From assembly GCA_030407315.1 (NCBI GenBank), contig JALQPE010003158.1, forward strand, positions 1 to 64,000: 64,000 nucleotides of DNA, written 5' to 3'. Every line of letters begins with the position of its first letter. The first letter of the stretch is position 1. Positions 1 to 9,621 of the stretch are shown one piece after another. The notes below the pieces were generated by a model, which ran no database searches, had not been told where the DNA came from, and was given only the letters and a program-made list of their open reading frames with translations. Both the position numbers and the translations under genes were made by a program. This stretch comes from Asparagopsis taxiformis (lineage: Eukaryota > Rhodophyta > Florideophyceae > Bonnemaisoniales > Bonnemaisoniaceae).

Positions 1-782
1 ATGTTGAATCTTTTTCGTTTCCAATCCGACAACCTGTAGCCTCGGAAGAGTCGAATATCCCATTGGGAATATCGTGCACTGGTGCTTAGGAATTACAAAT
101 CACTGGTGATTCCATTTTATTGTTCCCGTTTCGAGCCGGGATGTATTGAACTCCAACAATGTGCATCGCTGCTCTTTCCTGACTTGGAATCTTTGAATTG
201 CATTCCACTCCTCCTGCGATTTTCTTTTCGGGCTGGCAACACGCTATGAACGTGTTGTTTGGCTTCAAGCAGATTACGGACACTGGGATATGCCCTTTCT
301 GTAAGGTACAGCCGTTGGATTCCTACCATCATATAAACTTCATGCCAATAACAGTTTGCGAACTGTTTCCTGGCCGGGTATATTGCATTATTTTACATTT
401 CCATTTCCATTTCAGTACGGTGCGTTCTCTGCAGAATTGCCGTTGAAATGGAGACAACCATATCGATACCATCAAAGCACAGATATTGCGGCAAAAAATA
501 TTCTCATACGACATGAACGTCCTTTTTCTACCGAATACCGAAGAGGGTTTACGTCTAGTTTTTCCTCTGGCGCATCGTGCAAAATTTATTATCTGTCATA
601 TGGCTTCCATCCTGGAGCCATCGGTGGTTTCCAGCGACCATTCGCTATAATGCGCAAGCTTGCACGAGGGAGGCTGGGGTGCAATGGGTTGGTAGGACGA
701 ACTGGCGTCAGGGAGGTGCTGTAGGCAAGTTCCAAATGATATATATTGTGATCGTGGCGCCTCCGCCATCACAATCGCACAC
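1..782. other. No gene recognised
   Basis: Only short overlapping open frames without recognisable protein similarity lie here, on both strands. Nothing in the stretch resembles a conserved domain, RNA gene or ordered repeat. It may hold the promoter side of the tRNA gene that follows. Confidence 0.5.
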
Positions 783-856
783 GCCTCCATAGCTCAGTTG
801 GTTAGAGCATGGTGCTAATAACGCCAGGGTCGCAGGTTCGAGCCCTGCTGGGGGTA
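783..856 (+). tRNA. tRNA-Ile (anticodon AAT)
   Basis: A complete cloverleaf can be folded: a 7-bp acceptor stem (GCCTCCA with TGGGGGT, two G-U type pairs), a D arm GCTC/GAGC, an anticodon stem TGGTG/CGCCA around loop CTAATAA giving anticodon AAT, a 5-nt variable loop, and a T arm GCAGG/CCTGC with loop TTCGAGC. The discriminator base is A and CCA is not encoded, as expected for a eukaryotic nuclear tRNA. A34 would be edited to inosine to read ATT/ATC/ATA codons. No intron is present. The D-loop and T-loop sequences also serve as the internal A and B boxes of RNA polymerase III. Confidence 0.95.
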
Positions 857-868
857 GTCATATTCCCC

Positions 869-875
869 TTTTTTT
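869..875 (+). terminator. Pol III terminator of tRNA-Ile
   Basis: Seven consecutive T residues begin 12 bases after the tRNA 3' end, the usual RNA polymerase III stop signal. Confidence 0.8.
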
Positions 876-1589
876 ACACCCCCACACCATTCCTATCGTT
901 TTCTCCCGCACTCCCCGTGCGCAGCACACTTCAGTACAATGCAACTGCCCCTTGCTTGCCCGTTAGCGGTTGTCAACTACTACCCTTACCCTAACGGTGC
1001 CATTCCCGCCACGCCACGCCACACACACCTCCCGTCCTCTTCTACACCAACTTGCGCATCCGACTCTCCTCCCACATTAAGAGACAAACAACCTCCCCTT
1101 TCTCTCCTGTGAAATTTTACTGTATCCGCCACTCACTCTACCGCCGATATTAATAGTACATCTCCAGATGCGAAACTCCCGTGTCACACACATCCGTAGA
1201 GAAGCCACTGGTTTCAAACCAGCCAACCAACACTACTTTTGCGCATAACATAACACATGTTACTACACCATGATCTTAATTTACCTTCCAACTTGGAAGG
1301 AATATAGTCGTCCCTCAGAAACACCCAATGGTCACAACATGCCCCCAATGTCCGCAAACATTCGTGCATCATAAACATGTAAAGCCAACCGACACGCACC
1401 CTTCGCTTATCTACCTTACTGACGTTCACTGTTCAAAACATACAGTACATAAGTGTATGCTCGTCTAAACAACCACCACCCTTCCCCTCTCCTCGCAGGT
1501 GACCCGAGCGTACTGACCGCCCGCCCACACTGACGACTGTCTCTGCCGCTGTCCCCAGCTGTCCGTCAGGCCCACGTCTCCCTGCCTGC
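876..1589. other. Pyrimidine-rich intergenic region, no gene recognised
   Basis: The plus strand is rich in C and T and has no coding pattern. The right part is probably the 5' leader and promoter of the phosphoglycerate mutase gene. Pyrimidine-rich leaders recur in front of other plus-strand genes of this window. Confidence 0.45.
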
Positions 1590-3705
1590 ATGACACACAA
1601 TGCAAATGTCACCGAACAGATGCTGCGCCCATCTGCTGCTGTCCTGGTCATCATTGATGGATTGTCCGATGTGGGTGCCCTGACGCCGCTGCAGCGAGCC
1701 AAGACCCCGACGTTGGATGCTGCTGCGGCTCGCGGGAGGAATGGGCTGATTGATCCCGTCGAGGCTGGCACTTCCTGCGGCTCTGACACGGCCCACTTGT
1801 CTATACTGGGCTACGACCCGCGCCAGTACTACCGCGGACGGGGGGCATTTGAATCGCTGGGCGCCGGCATTCCAATGTCTGCTGGCCACATTGCGTTCAA
1901 GTGCAACTTTGCAGTTATGGACAATGACGGTGTGGTGGTGCGCCGCTGCGCCGGCACGGGCAGGGCAATGCACGAGCTGGCAGCCGAGCTGTGTGAGACT
2001 GCTGGACGGCACTGTGCTGCGTGAGTTCCCAGGTGTGCGCGTGTCGGTGAAGCACGCTGTGCAGCACCGATGCGGCGTGGTGATTCGCGGCGAGTCGTTG
2101 TCGGACTGTGTGTCCAACACCGATCCGTTGGTGGACGGGCGGCCGCTGCAGACGTGTGTGGCGGTGGACGGCACTGATGCGGCGGCAGTGCGGACTGCGG
2201 CAATTGTGAATCGGGTGACCGACACGTTTCGGCGAGCCATAACGCAGCATGTGCGGCGACTGCAGGGGGAGCGGGGGGCGGCAGGTGTGCCGGGCGCAAA
2301 TGTGCTGCTGCTGCGCGGCGCCTCTGAGCACATTGAGATTGAGCCGTTTGCGCAGCGACACGGCTTGGCCACATTCATGATTGCGCCGACGAAGATTATT
2401 GCCGGCATCGGCATGACGGCTGGGATCGACGTGATAGCGGTAGCGAATGCGACGGGGGACTACAACACCAATTTGTCGAGCAAGGCTCGTGCGTGTGTGA
2501 AGAATCTGATGCGGGAGGACGCGTGTGGCTATATCTACGATCTGGCCATTGTGCATGTGAAGGCGGTAGATGAAGCGGTGCGTCTTTCACAATTCATCCG
2601 AAAACTCGATGCAATGCTGCTGCTAGTACTCGTACTCGTACTCATACTAGTGCTGGTACTAGTACTAGTGGTAGTAGTAGTGCTAGTGTGGGCAAGCGAG
2701 GAAGCAGGTGTGAGGTGGGGATGGGTGGATGGGTGGATGGGTAGGTCGATTGGTAGGGAGGTAGGTAGGTGAGCAAGTAGAGAGGAAGGCAGACAGTGAG
2801 GCAGACGGTAGGGAGGTATGTAGGGGGATTGGTGTGGTGGTAGGAGAGTAGGCTTGCTGGCTGGGGGGGACGGTTGGCTAGCTCAACGGTCCGCTAACTC
2901 AACGGTTGGTCGGTTGGTTGGCTGACTGACTGACTGACTAACCGACTGACTGGCTGGTTAGCTAGTAATCGGACTAACGTGCAGGGTGGTGTGTGCGCAC
3001 AGATGCACACATGTATGTCTTACCACGTACATGGACGTGCGTACAAACACAAAGTGCCGAGACACAAAGTACCCATGTGCACATATGGCACCCGCTCGCA
3101 TGGCCGCTCACCCATCCACCCATCCATCCACCAACCTGCCTTCTCCACTGGTCTACCTTCTGCCTGCCTTCTCCCACCTACCTGCATTCACCACCTGCTA
3201 CCCATCTACCTCCTCACCTCACCCACATCTTTGCCCTTCTCACCCTCCTCACCCTCCTCACCCTCCCCACCCTCCCACACACACACACACACATACTCTC
3301 TCTCTCTCTCACCAAACTTTTTGTTAACCACGTTTACTCCATTGTCTAGCGCAGGGCCACGAGCAGGACGACAACTTGAAGACTATCTGGCTCGAGAAAA
3401 CCGACGCCATGGTGTACGAAATCCTCCAGCTCCTCTCGCAGCACAACAGGCGCGACGTCGTCCTCATTGTCACTGGCGACCATACCACTCCAACTGTGTA
3501 CGGCGAGCATACCTGCGAGCCTGTGCCCATTCTATTCGCCGACGTGTTCGACCCGAGCTGCAGCGACACTGCTGCCGCAGCTCAGTACATTGGAACGGAC
3601 GAGTGCACTGTGTTTGACGAGACATCAGCTGGGATGCACGGGTCGCTCGGTCGCTTCTCGGCCATTCATCTGATGTGGCTGGTGACGAGTGTACTGGCGA
3701 AATGA
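1590..3705 (+). CDS. apgM: 2,3-bisphosphoglycerate-independent phosphoglycerate mutase, archaeal type (two exons, one frameshift)
   Basis: Interconverts 3- and 2-phosphoglycerate in glycolysis; alkaline-phosphatase superfamily, archaeal aPGAM branch. The N-terminal part has VLVIIDGLSD (metal Asp), RAKTPTLDAAAARG and the GTSCGSDTAHLSILGYDP block with the catalytic Ser region. The middle has HRCGVVIRG, SNTDP and NVLLLRGASEH, then HGLATFMIAPTKIIAGIG. Exon 1 ends at 2577 after KAVDEA with donor GTGCGT; exon 2 starts at 3355 (acceptor GCAG) with GHEQDDNLK and carries EKTDAM, VTGDHTTP and the terminal GSLGR block. The intron is 777 bp. A frame change (frame of 1590 to frame of 1750) is needed near 1990-2005. 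A 40-nt GTGAGA..CCAG intron would fix the frame, but would delete residues the family normally keeps between the AAEL helix and HR, so a one-base indel is more likely. Otherwise near normal family length. Confidence 0.85.
2578..3354 (+). repeat. Low-complexity 777-bp intron of the phosphoglycerate mutase gene
   Basis: The intron contains imperfect GTACTC/TAGTACTAG repeats (about 2623-2685), GGTAGG/GTAGG-rich stretches (2716-2860), CTGACTGA runs (about 2921-2957), CCAT/CACC pyrimidine repeats (3110-3270), a (CA)n tract (about 3275-3295) and a (CT)n tract (3296-3312) before the acceptor. These cause several long but spurious frames on both strands. It is much longer than the other introns of the window, mostly 81-99 bp. 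Confidence 0.8.
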
Positions 3706-3920
3706 AGATGAGCGGCGTGAGGGTGACGTCATGACAAGGGGGCGGCGCTGTGTGGGCTGGATGATTGGCAAGCTGTGATCGCTGTGCTCCACTCACGCAT
3801 GCATGCATGCATGCACGCATGCACTATTCTGTGTCGTCTGTCTGGGATGAAGGGCAGGAAAACTAAATTATGGAGAGTATCTATGCGCTGAAAAAAATGA
3901 TAGTCGATCATCTCGTCTTT
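3706..3920. repeat. Convergent spacer with GCAT microsatellite
   Basis: Short spacer between two convergent genes. Positions 3796-3824 hold a GCAT tetranucleotide microsatellite, self-complementary and able to form a hairpin. Confidence 0.6.
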
Positions 3921-5380
3921 CTATGCAATCTTCTCTAGGTACTTCAATGCTTGCTCGGCGGCTGCCCGACCAGAAACCAGTGCTCCGTGTACCGTAGGGC
4001 TATTCCTATGATCTCCACATACAAACACGCCGTCTCCCATATTGACGTCGCGCTCAGAGCAGTCTTCCAAGTCTTGTGCTGGCTGAGAATGCGGTATTCT
4101 GTAGACCTTGAGTAGCCTCCAACCATCCACTTCATCTTTCCTAGCCAATTATCCATCTGGACTCGAACTTCCTGTTCCAATTGGGCATCAGACTTACCCA
4201 GCTCGTCACCTACAATAGTTGTTGAAATAAGCGTTTTACCCTTTGGGGCGTAACTCGGTGCAACTACGGAGGGTACAAACATATTGTTCACAGGACCTCC
4301 CCCAACATCCCCATTGAGCACCAGAATTGGTTGGGCAATCGGCGCGGGCGGTCCGACGAAAAGTATAAACAAATAGAGCCCCTCGACTGTGGTGTAGTAA
4401 TTTTAGATTGCAACAGCTTGGCAGCTTGTGGTCCTTCTGTAGCGACGACGATTACCGAGGCCTCGTATATGTCATCATCCACCTCAACTGTACCTTGTCC
4501 GACTTTAGATACTGTCTTTCGCAGCAAAACTTCCACATTTTCTGGGAGCGCATCACGCAACTGCGCAGACACTGCGCCGATACCTGATGCTGGTAATGAC
4601 GCATCGGCTTGGGCAAACATGCGAAATACAAATGCAAAGAGAGCTGCGGATTGTTCTGCAAGCGGTGCAAGAAATATTCCCTGATAAAACGGACGGAAGA
4701 ATGAAGAAATGATTGATTCTGAAAAGTTTTGTTCACGAAGAAACTTGTCTAATGGGATGTTTCTGGCTCCACATAGATCAAGTGTCTTCTCCATTGGTTC
4801 CGCAAGTAATTGAGTTCGTAACAAAGCCACACGTAACTTGTCAAACAGTGAACCAACCGGTGTGAACAGCCCCTTCAACGCCAACAGCGGGGCTCGAAAA
4901 GGATCCGATATTGTATGAAACGCTCCATCGAGTCGGATAATAGCGCCAGGGACAAACTTTTGCAAGTCTAATGCATCATAATCAAGGCTATTTGAAACAG
5001 AAACATCGAACGATTCGGTCAGTACTACACACATAGCAATAGAAAAGAGAAGCCATATACACTACATACCATTTCTGACATTCTGGATAGCCCTCAATGA
5101 AAACCTGAAAGCCTCTGTCCAGAATAAAACCTTGTTCGAAATCGGAACGCACACGACCACCCACATCATCCGAAGCGTCAAGAATCTTCACGGGAACACC
5201 TGCACGCGCGAGAACATTAGCAGCTGACAAGCCGGCTAGACCGGCGCCGACAACGACGGCGGGGCGCTGCACGGCGCAGATGGGATGCTGGGTCTTTCTG
5301 TGTGCTGGTTGAGAGATTGGTTGGGGGCGGCGAATGAAGTGTGGTGTTGGATGAACGAAGGCTGCGGTTGTCTCGGGCAT
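3921..5380 (-). CDS. FAD-dependent amine-oxidase/phytoene-desaturase-like oxidoreductase, probably plastid (one intron, two frameshifts)
   Basis: NAD(P)/FAD-binding Rossmann protein. Exon 1 (5380-5070) has a basic 40-residue leader that could be a transit peptide, then the dinucleotide motif VVVGAGLAGLSAANVLARAG, the acidic end LDASDDVGGRV and RGFQVF. An 82-bp intron (4988-5069, donor GTATGT, acceptor AAATAG) joins to LDYDALDLQKFVPGA, typical of plant and cyanobacterial members. The C-terminal FAD block is VFVCGDHRNSPTVHGALVSGRAAAE. Two frame changes are needed, near 4350 (in a CCGCCC run) and near 4143. Both look like one missing base, and residues on either side are conserved. They are either sequence errors or the start of decay. 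The substrate is unknown; the gene is convergent with the phosphoglycerate mutase. Confidence 0.75.
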
Positions 5381-5928
5381 GGTGCGGGAATGACGATGTG
5401 GCAGGGTACGCGTCAGCTTCGATTGGATGGCGTGATTTTGAGATGGGCCCCGATGCGAGCTGGTGAAAATCTGGTCACGCTGATCTCGAGTGTCTTTTTT
5501 TGATTGAAAAATTTAAAGTTTTCCTCCGTTACACTTTGTTTCGTGACGGAGCAAGCTGTGCTCGTACTTTCATCCTGCGATGATGGTGAGCATCGCAGTT
5601 GATTGTTGGCAAAAGCATGGACTTTGCGTCTGCGATGTCTCCGACATCTACGTCTTTCTCTCCTGGTTTGATCTGATATTTTTTGCTTCCCCTGCGAGTT
5701 CACTCTGCTTCATAGATTACGTGGTCCACATATTTTTGTTGTCATCATGTTCCCGTTTGCACGAAGGCTTTTACAAGGAATGCAGCAACATACGGACACT
5801 GATCTAGATTTGGCTTCTTCACTGCAATATGCATGGGTAGCAAGTCGAAAATCACTAATATGTCTAATCATTCTTAGCCAACAACACGATGAAAGTATAT
5901 TTAACTAGCCTAGTACGTACAACCTATC
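5381..5928. other. No gene recognised
   Basis: About 550 bases between two minus-strand genes. Only short unconvincing frames are seen. It should contain the promoter of the FAD oxidoreductase on its left and the 3' end of the next gene on its right. Confidence 0.45.
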
Positions 5929-6396
5929 TCAGATCTGCTCTTTCGGGAAGCACCTGGATCCAGGCTCCGGCACCGCATTAGGCAGCGCACCATACTTGTA
6001 TGCCGTATATCCAGCAGCAAAGATACCAAGCAGAGCAAGTAGAAAAGAGACACCTTCAACCGCTCCGAGCAATTTCCCAGGACCTTCCGGAAGGCCCTTA
6101 CCAGTGGTGATCTTGGAATACAAACTGGCGATTACAACTGCGCAGACAACCAGATACGAAACACCTTCCGCCGCACCAAGAATTCCGGACGGACCTGGCG
6201 GAAGCCCGCAGCCTGTCGTGAGAAGCACATATTCAGAATATGCAACGATCGGGATGGCGGGAAGCGCCACCGCGATAGCGACGCGCTGGACAGACGGCGA
6301 GACCACGCAGACGGGCTTTGCGACGCGGGATATCTGGGCGGCTGGACGGCGTGGTTTGAGATGATAGAATGGTGCTGAGATGAATAGAGACGTCAT
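5929..6396 (-). CDS. Small plastid-type membrane protein with an internal duplication
   Basis: A 155-residue protein in one exon. The first about 35 residues (MTSLFISAPF.., many Ser, Arg, Pro, no acidic residues) look like a plastid transit peptide. Three hydrophobic segments follow, roughly residues 37-58, 80-96 and 115-135. A motif is repeated: TTGCGLPPGPSGILGAAEGV before the second segment and TTGKGLPEGPGKLLGAVEGV before the third, showing duplication of a Gly/Pro loop plus transmembrane helix. I know of no function. The motif resembles conserved chloroplast proteins of unknown role, recalled from memory and not searched. Thylakoid or envelope location is inference. Confidence 0.65.
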   Translation of the reverse strand: MTSLFISAPFYHLKPRRPAAQISRVAKPVCVVSPSVQRVAIAVALPAIPIVAYSEYVLLTTGCGLPPGPSGILGAAEGVSYLVVCAVVIASLYSKITTGKGLPEGPGKLLGAVEGVSFLLALLGIFAAGYTAYKYGALPNAVPEPGSRCFPKEQI

Positions 6397-6909
6397 TCTG
6401 TGATGTGGTCGCAGAGGCGCAGGGTTTGCGAATGGGTAACGATACGATCCGCGTCCACGTCACGGAGATGGATGGTGTAATTCACAACATTTATTTTAAA
6501 CGGGCCAGTAGAATTGTGTACCGGTTCCCGAATGATTCGACTGACCGACGCCACTTGTCCTTATGTTGAGCATCCGTTTCCGGCAACGTCGATATTGTCA
6601 GCAGATTCATAATTCATGCCACTTATCTTCTCCCCGTGTCTATGTTTTTTCTTAAATTGTGCAAACTTTCAGCGCATGTCCATTCGCCATAGTTGTCTTT
6701 CGAAAGCTACATGATGTGGTCGCCGTCAATGAGCACCACTTTCATCATGTCGAAAACCCATCCATCCGTCGACCTTGCGCAAGCTTTCATCCGTCATTTT
6801 CCCGCTCAACGCACCGTCAATCCCGATTCCCATTCCAATCCTTCATTAACATTTCACCGCGCACAGCAACAAGCCTTCACGCCAACACCTCAAGTCCACC
6901 CAACCATCC
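6397..6909. other. Divergent promoter region, no gene recognised
   Basis: About 510 bases between a minus-strand gene and a plus-strand gene. The right half is pyrimidine-rich on the plus strand, like other leaders here. Open frames in it are not protein-like. Confidence 0.4.
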
Positions 6910-8137
6910 ATGGCACAACCACAAACCCCCACACGGCATAGACGGAGAGCCACCTCCGGATTCCTCGCCCCAATTCCGTTGCGCATCCATCACACCGCGC
7001 CAAATCTTCAATCTCGTCGGCCCGTCTCCACGCACAACCCATCTCGCCGAGCCACCATTGTCGCTCCAGTATGCACAATTCTGACCAAAGGCCCCCCAGA
7101 GACCAAAACCGACCTCAGAAGCCAGCCCGTACCCGGTCTGGACAACTGGCGGTTCATCGGACCGCCGTTGCACGCAGGCGCACTACCAGCCGTGATATAT
7201 TTTGCGCTGACGGCCGAGCAGTCCATTGAGCTGGACCCATTCAACCAATTTGTGCGTTACGTTCTCTCTGACGCCGACATGGATGCAACGTGCATCGATG
7301 CAGCCGCGGCACCCTGTCGTATATTTTCCGTTACGCTGCCGTATCATACAAGCGACATGAGGGACAACGAAAACGCGTTCACGCATTGGGCGTCTGTGTA
7401 CGAGCACGGCGGCGATCTAGTCGGTGGATTTGTCCGACGCGTGTCTGAGAGTTTGAACGAGCTGATTGCGAATGGGTATATCTGCGCGCACAGTGTATAC
7501 GCCGCGGGACTGAGTCGTGGCGGACTAATGGCGGCACATCTGGCGGTGCGCAATGAGCATGTGTGCGCATGTCTCGGATTTGCACCCGTGACGGTACTGT
7601 CGGATTTGGTCGAGTTTTCGAATGTAAGTAACTTGCGCGGTAGGGAAAAGATGGACAAGGCGTGTTTGCTGCACGATGATGTTGTACAGGGTCTTGCGCC
7701 ATTGCCTGTGCGGTTCTATATGGGTAATTTTGATCGTAGAGTCGGGACGCGCAATGCGTTTGAACTGACACACTTATTGGCGGAAAGGGCTGTGACGGAT
7801 TTGGGGGTGCGGTCTCCGCCGCACGAGTTTGTCATGTATTGCAGGTATGTTGCGTGTGTGCATGTTTGTGGAAGTAGGGAGTGGGCTGCGGGAAAAGCTG
7901 ACAATTGTTTTCTGTGTTGATACGTTTTGCGATGGGCGAATAGCGTCGGAAAGGAGGGACATGGAACACCAGCGTAAGTTTGATTGCATTGAATTGATTT
8001 GTAGACGGGGAACGTTGTGTTGGATCTAACGTGTTTGGTATATTTGTGTTGTGTTTGAATGGTGTTTCAGTGATGTGTTTTGTGCGGGAGCTGACTACAT
8101 TTTGGGGCGTATGAAAGCGAAACAACGCGGAGGATAG
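6910..8137 (+). CDS. Alpha/beta-hydrolase family protein (three exons)
   Basis: Serine-hydrolase fold. Exon 1 (6910-7844) carries the nucleophile elbow AAGLSRGGLMA around residue 202, in the Gly-x-Ser-x-Gly pattern, and MGNFDRRVGT with the probable catalytic Asp. Intron 1 is 7845-7943 (99 bp, GTATGT..AATAG); exon 2 is only 30 nt (7944-7973) and supplies the catalytic His in SVGKEGHGTPA. Intron 2 is 7974-8070 (97 bp, GTAAGT..TTTCAG), and exon 3 (8071-8137) ends MKAKQRGG then TAG. Both introns are phase 2 and the joined frame is open. The basic Pro/Arg-rich N-terminus (about 60 residues) is not part of the fold, so the true start could be later or it could be a targeting peptide. Substrate unknown. 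Confidence 0.75.
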
Positions 8138-8201
8138 AGTAGTCGGGTTGAGTTTACCGATTAGTAGTATTAGGCAACACTTGATGATTAAAGATGAGAG
8201 G

Positions 8202-8714
8202 TTACACGACAATCACATTATTGACATTACCGTCAGCATCAGTAACGGTCGGGGCGCACACATCATAACACCAGGTGCCGTCCACGACAAACTTGTACTG
8301 ATAGGTGCCAGGAGGGAGCGGAACGTGAGCAGAATAGATGCCCTGTTTGTATACCATTTTAATGTCAGAGCTCCAGTTATTGAAAGCTCCTTTGAGCACA
8401 ACGGAGGTTTGAGCGGGATACTTCCATTGAAACAACACGTTGGTGAGTTTCGGGGCCGGGGGGGATTGATTGGAGCGGGCCGCATCGAGATCGCGCTTGA
8501 CACGCTGGTCAATGGCGGAAGCGACATCGCGAACGGGGAAAGATTTGGATTCTACGGGATCATGTTGGACGGGCGGCTGCGCATCAACGAGTGGTTGAGC
8601 GGGAGACGGTGGGATTTGAAGAGTCTGTGTGACGGTGCTGGGCGACTTGTTGACGGGAACGGGATTGTTGGTGACGGACGTTGATGAAGTTGATTTGAGA
8701 GTGGAACGGAGCAT
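8202..8714 (-). CDS. Glycogen/starch-binding protein with a C-terminal AMPK-beta-like CBM48 domain
   Basis: The last about 80 residues form a CBM48/AMPK-beta E-set domain: NVLFQWKYPAQTSVVLKGAF, NNWSSD, GIYSAHVPLPPGTYQYKFVVDGTW and a final NVNNVIVV strand. The Trp residues and the GxYxYKFxVDG pattern are those used to bind alpha-glucan. The N-terminal half is Ser/Thr/Pro-rich and probably disordered. I place the start at MLRSTLKS (8714); the frame stays open upstream to 8948 but that part reads as a pyrimidine-rich leader. The AMPK-beta C-terminal domain that binds alpha and gamma subunits is absent, so this is not a full SnRK1/AMPK beta subunit. A role at floridean starch or in kinase targeting is inference. 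Confidence 0.75.
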   Translation of the reverse strand: MLRSTLKSTSSTSVTNNPVPVNKSPSTVTQTLQIPPSPAQPLVDAQPPVQHDPVESKSFPVRDVASAIDQRVKRDLDAARSNQSPPAPKLTNVLFQWKYPAQTSVVLKGAFNNWSSDIKMVYKQGIYSAHVPLPPGTYQYKFVVDGTWCYDVCAPTVTDADGNVNNVIVV

Positions 8715-9621
8715 TTTGGAAGCGGTAGCCGGTTGGGAGTGAAGCGTCGATCGTGAGCGTTGGCGTGTAATAGAAAAGTGGGAGGAAATGGGTGGCTGAG
8801 AATGGGGACACGGATGAGAAATAGAAAAATAAAATGGGAGGAAAACTGTTGGCGTGATTTTTTGGGCAAGTATCATCCAATGAGATTGCACGTGATTGGC
8901 GAGTACGTGGGTCGACCCAGCATTGTATCTATTGAGATCCGAGTCCACTGGCGGTGCATGAGCTCAAATTTGGGCGTGCAATGGTCGTATGTAACGGAGG
9001 AGATGCAATCCACATTTGCAGCCAGCGCACAAACGGGAGAGGGCAAACTTGGCCACAAATCATTTGTTGTCGTTGCGGCGGTGCAACGTCGCGTGCACCA
9101 TCCACAAGCCAAAATCGGGCATCATGACATCATACGGGTAGAGGAGGAGACTACACTTGAAGACGACAGTGTATATTGAAGAAGGTGCATTGGAGGCGCG
9201 CGCGCGCGCACGAGCGAGTGGCCGGGGGTGTGGGCGTGGGCGGAACGGAGCAGAACAGAAGAGAAGAGAACGGAACGGAGTGCACATGTGCGATATTATC
9301 GAGCTACGCGGATTGAAAGACGACATAGAAATTAGTGCAAATCATGGACGAGCTACACGTGCGTTGCCAGATCTCACACGGCAGATATGTTGATGTGGAC
9401 TCACGCACAAGTGCTCACGTCGCATTGCAGAGCATCTTTTTTCCACTCAACTCCACGCTGGACACGCACCCATTCACTCATCCGTCCATCGCGCCAGCTT
9501 GACCGCTCGCTTGCTCGCTCACTCACTTTACTGTACCGCCCAATGCTCCGCTTAAATACTTGCGCGCCCGCGCGCCCCGACCCATGTTGTCGCCACCCAC
9601 GCACGCCCCCGCCGCACAACC
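8715..9621. other. Divergent promoter region of about 900 bases
   Basis: It lies between the CBM48 gene (minus) and the inositol kinase gene (plus). The left part is the leader and possible N-terminal extension of the CBM48 gene. Positions 9197-9210 hold a GC dinucleotide run, followed by a purine-rich tract GGAACGGAGCAG.. (9240-9280). The last 200 bases are pyrimidine-rich. No gene is supported. Confidence 0.45.

Noticed and set aside
1993..2032. A 40-nt intron (GTGAGA..CCCAG) in the mutase gene
   Set aside because: It restores frame but deletes residues that family members keep. It is also half the length of the shortest supported intron.
1566..2556. Long minus-strand frames opposite the mutase gene
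   Set aside because: Arg/Ser/His-rich translations without conserved pattern; mirror images of a GC-rich gene.
1750..2772. One long 340-codon plus frame through phosphoglycerate mutase exon 1 and the intron
   Set aside because: Its first part is the wrong frame of the mutase N-terminus and its last 65 codons are intron repeats (Leu/Val runs). Only the middle is real coding sequence.
8715..8948. N-terminal extension of the CBM48 protein
   Set aside because: Open but reads as a pyrimidine-rich leader with no domain; the Met at 8714 is a better start.
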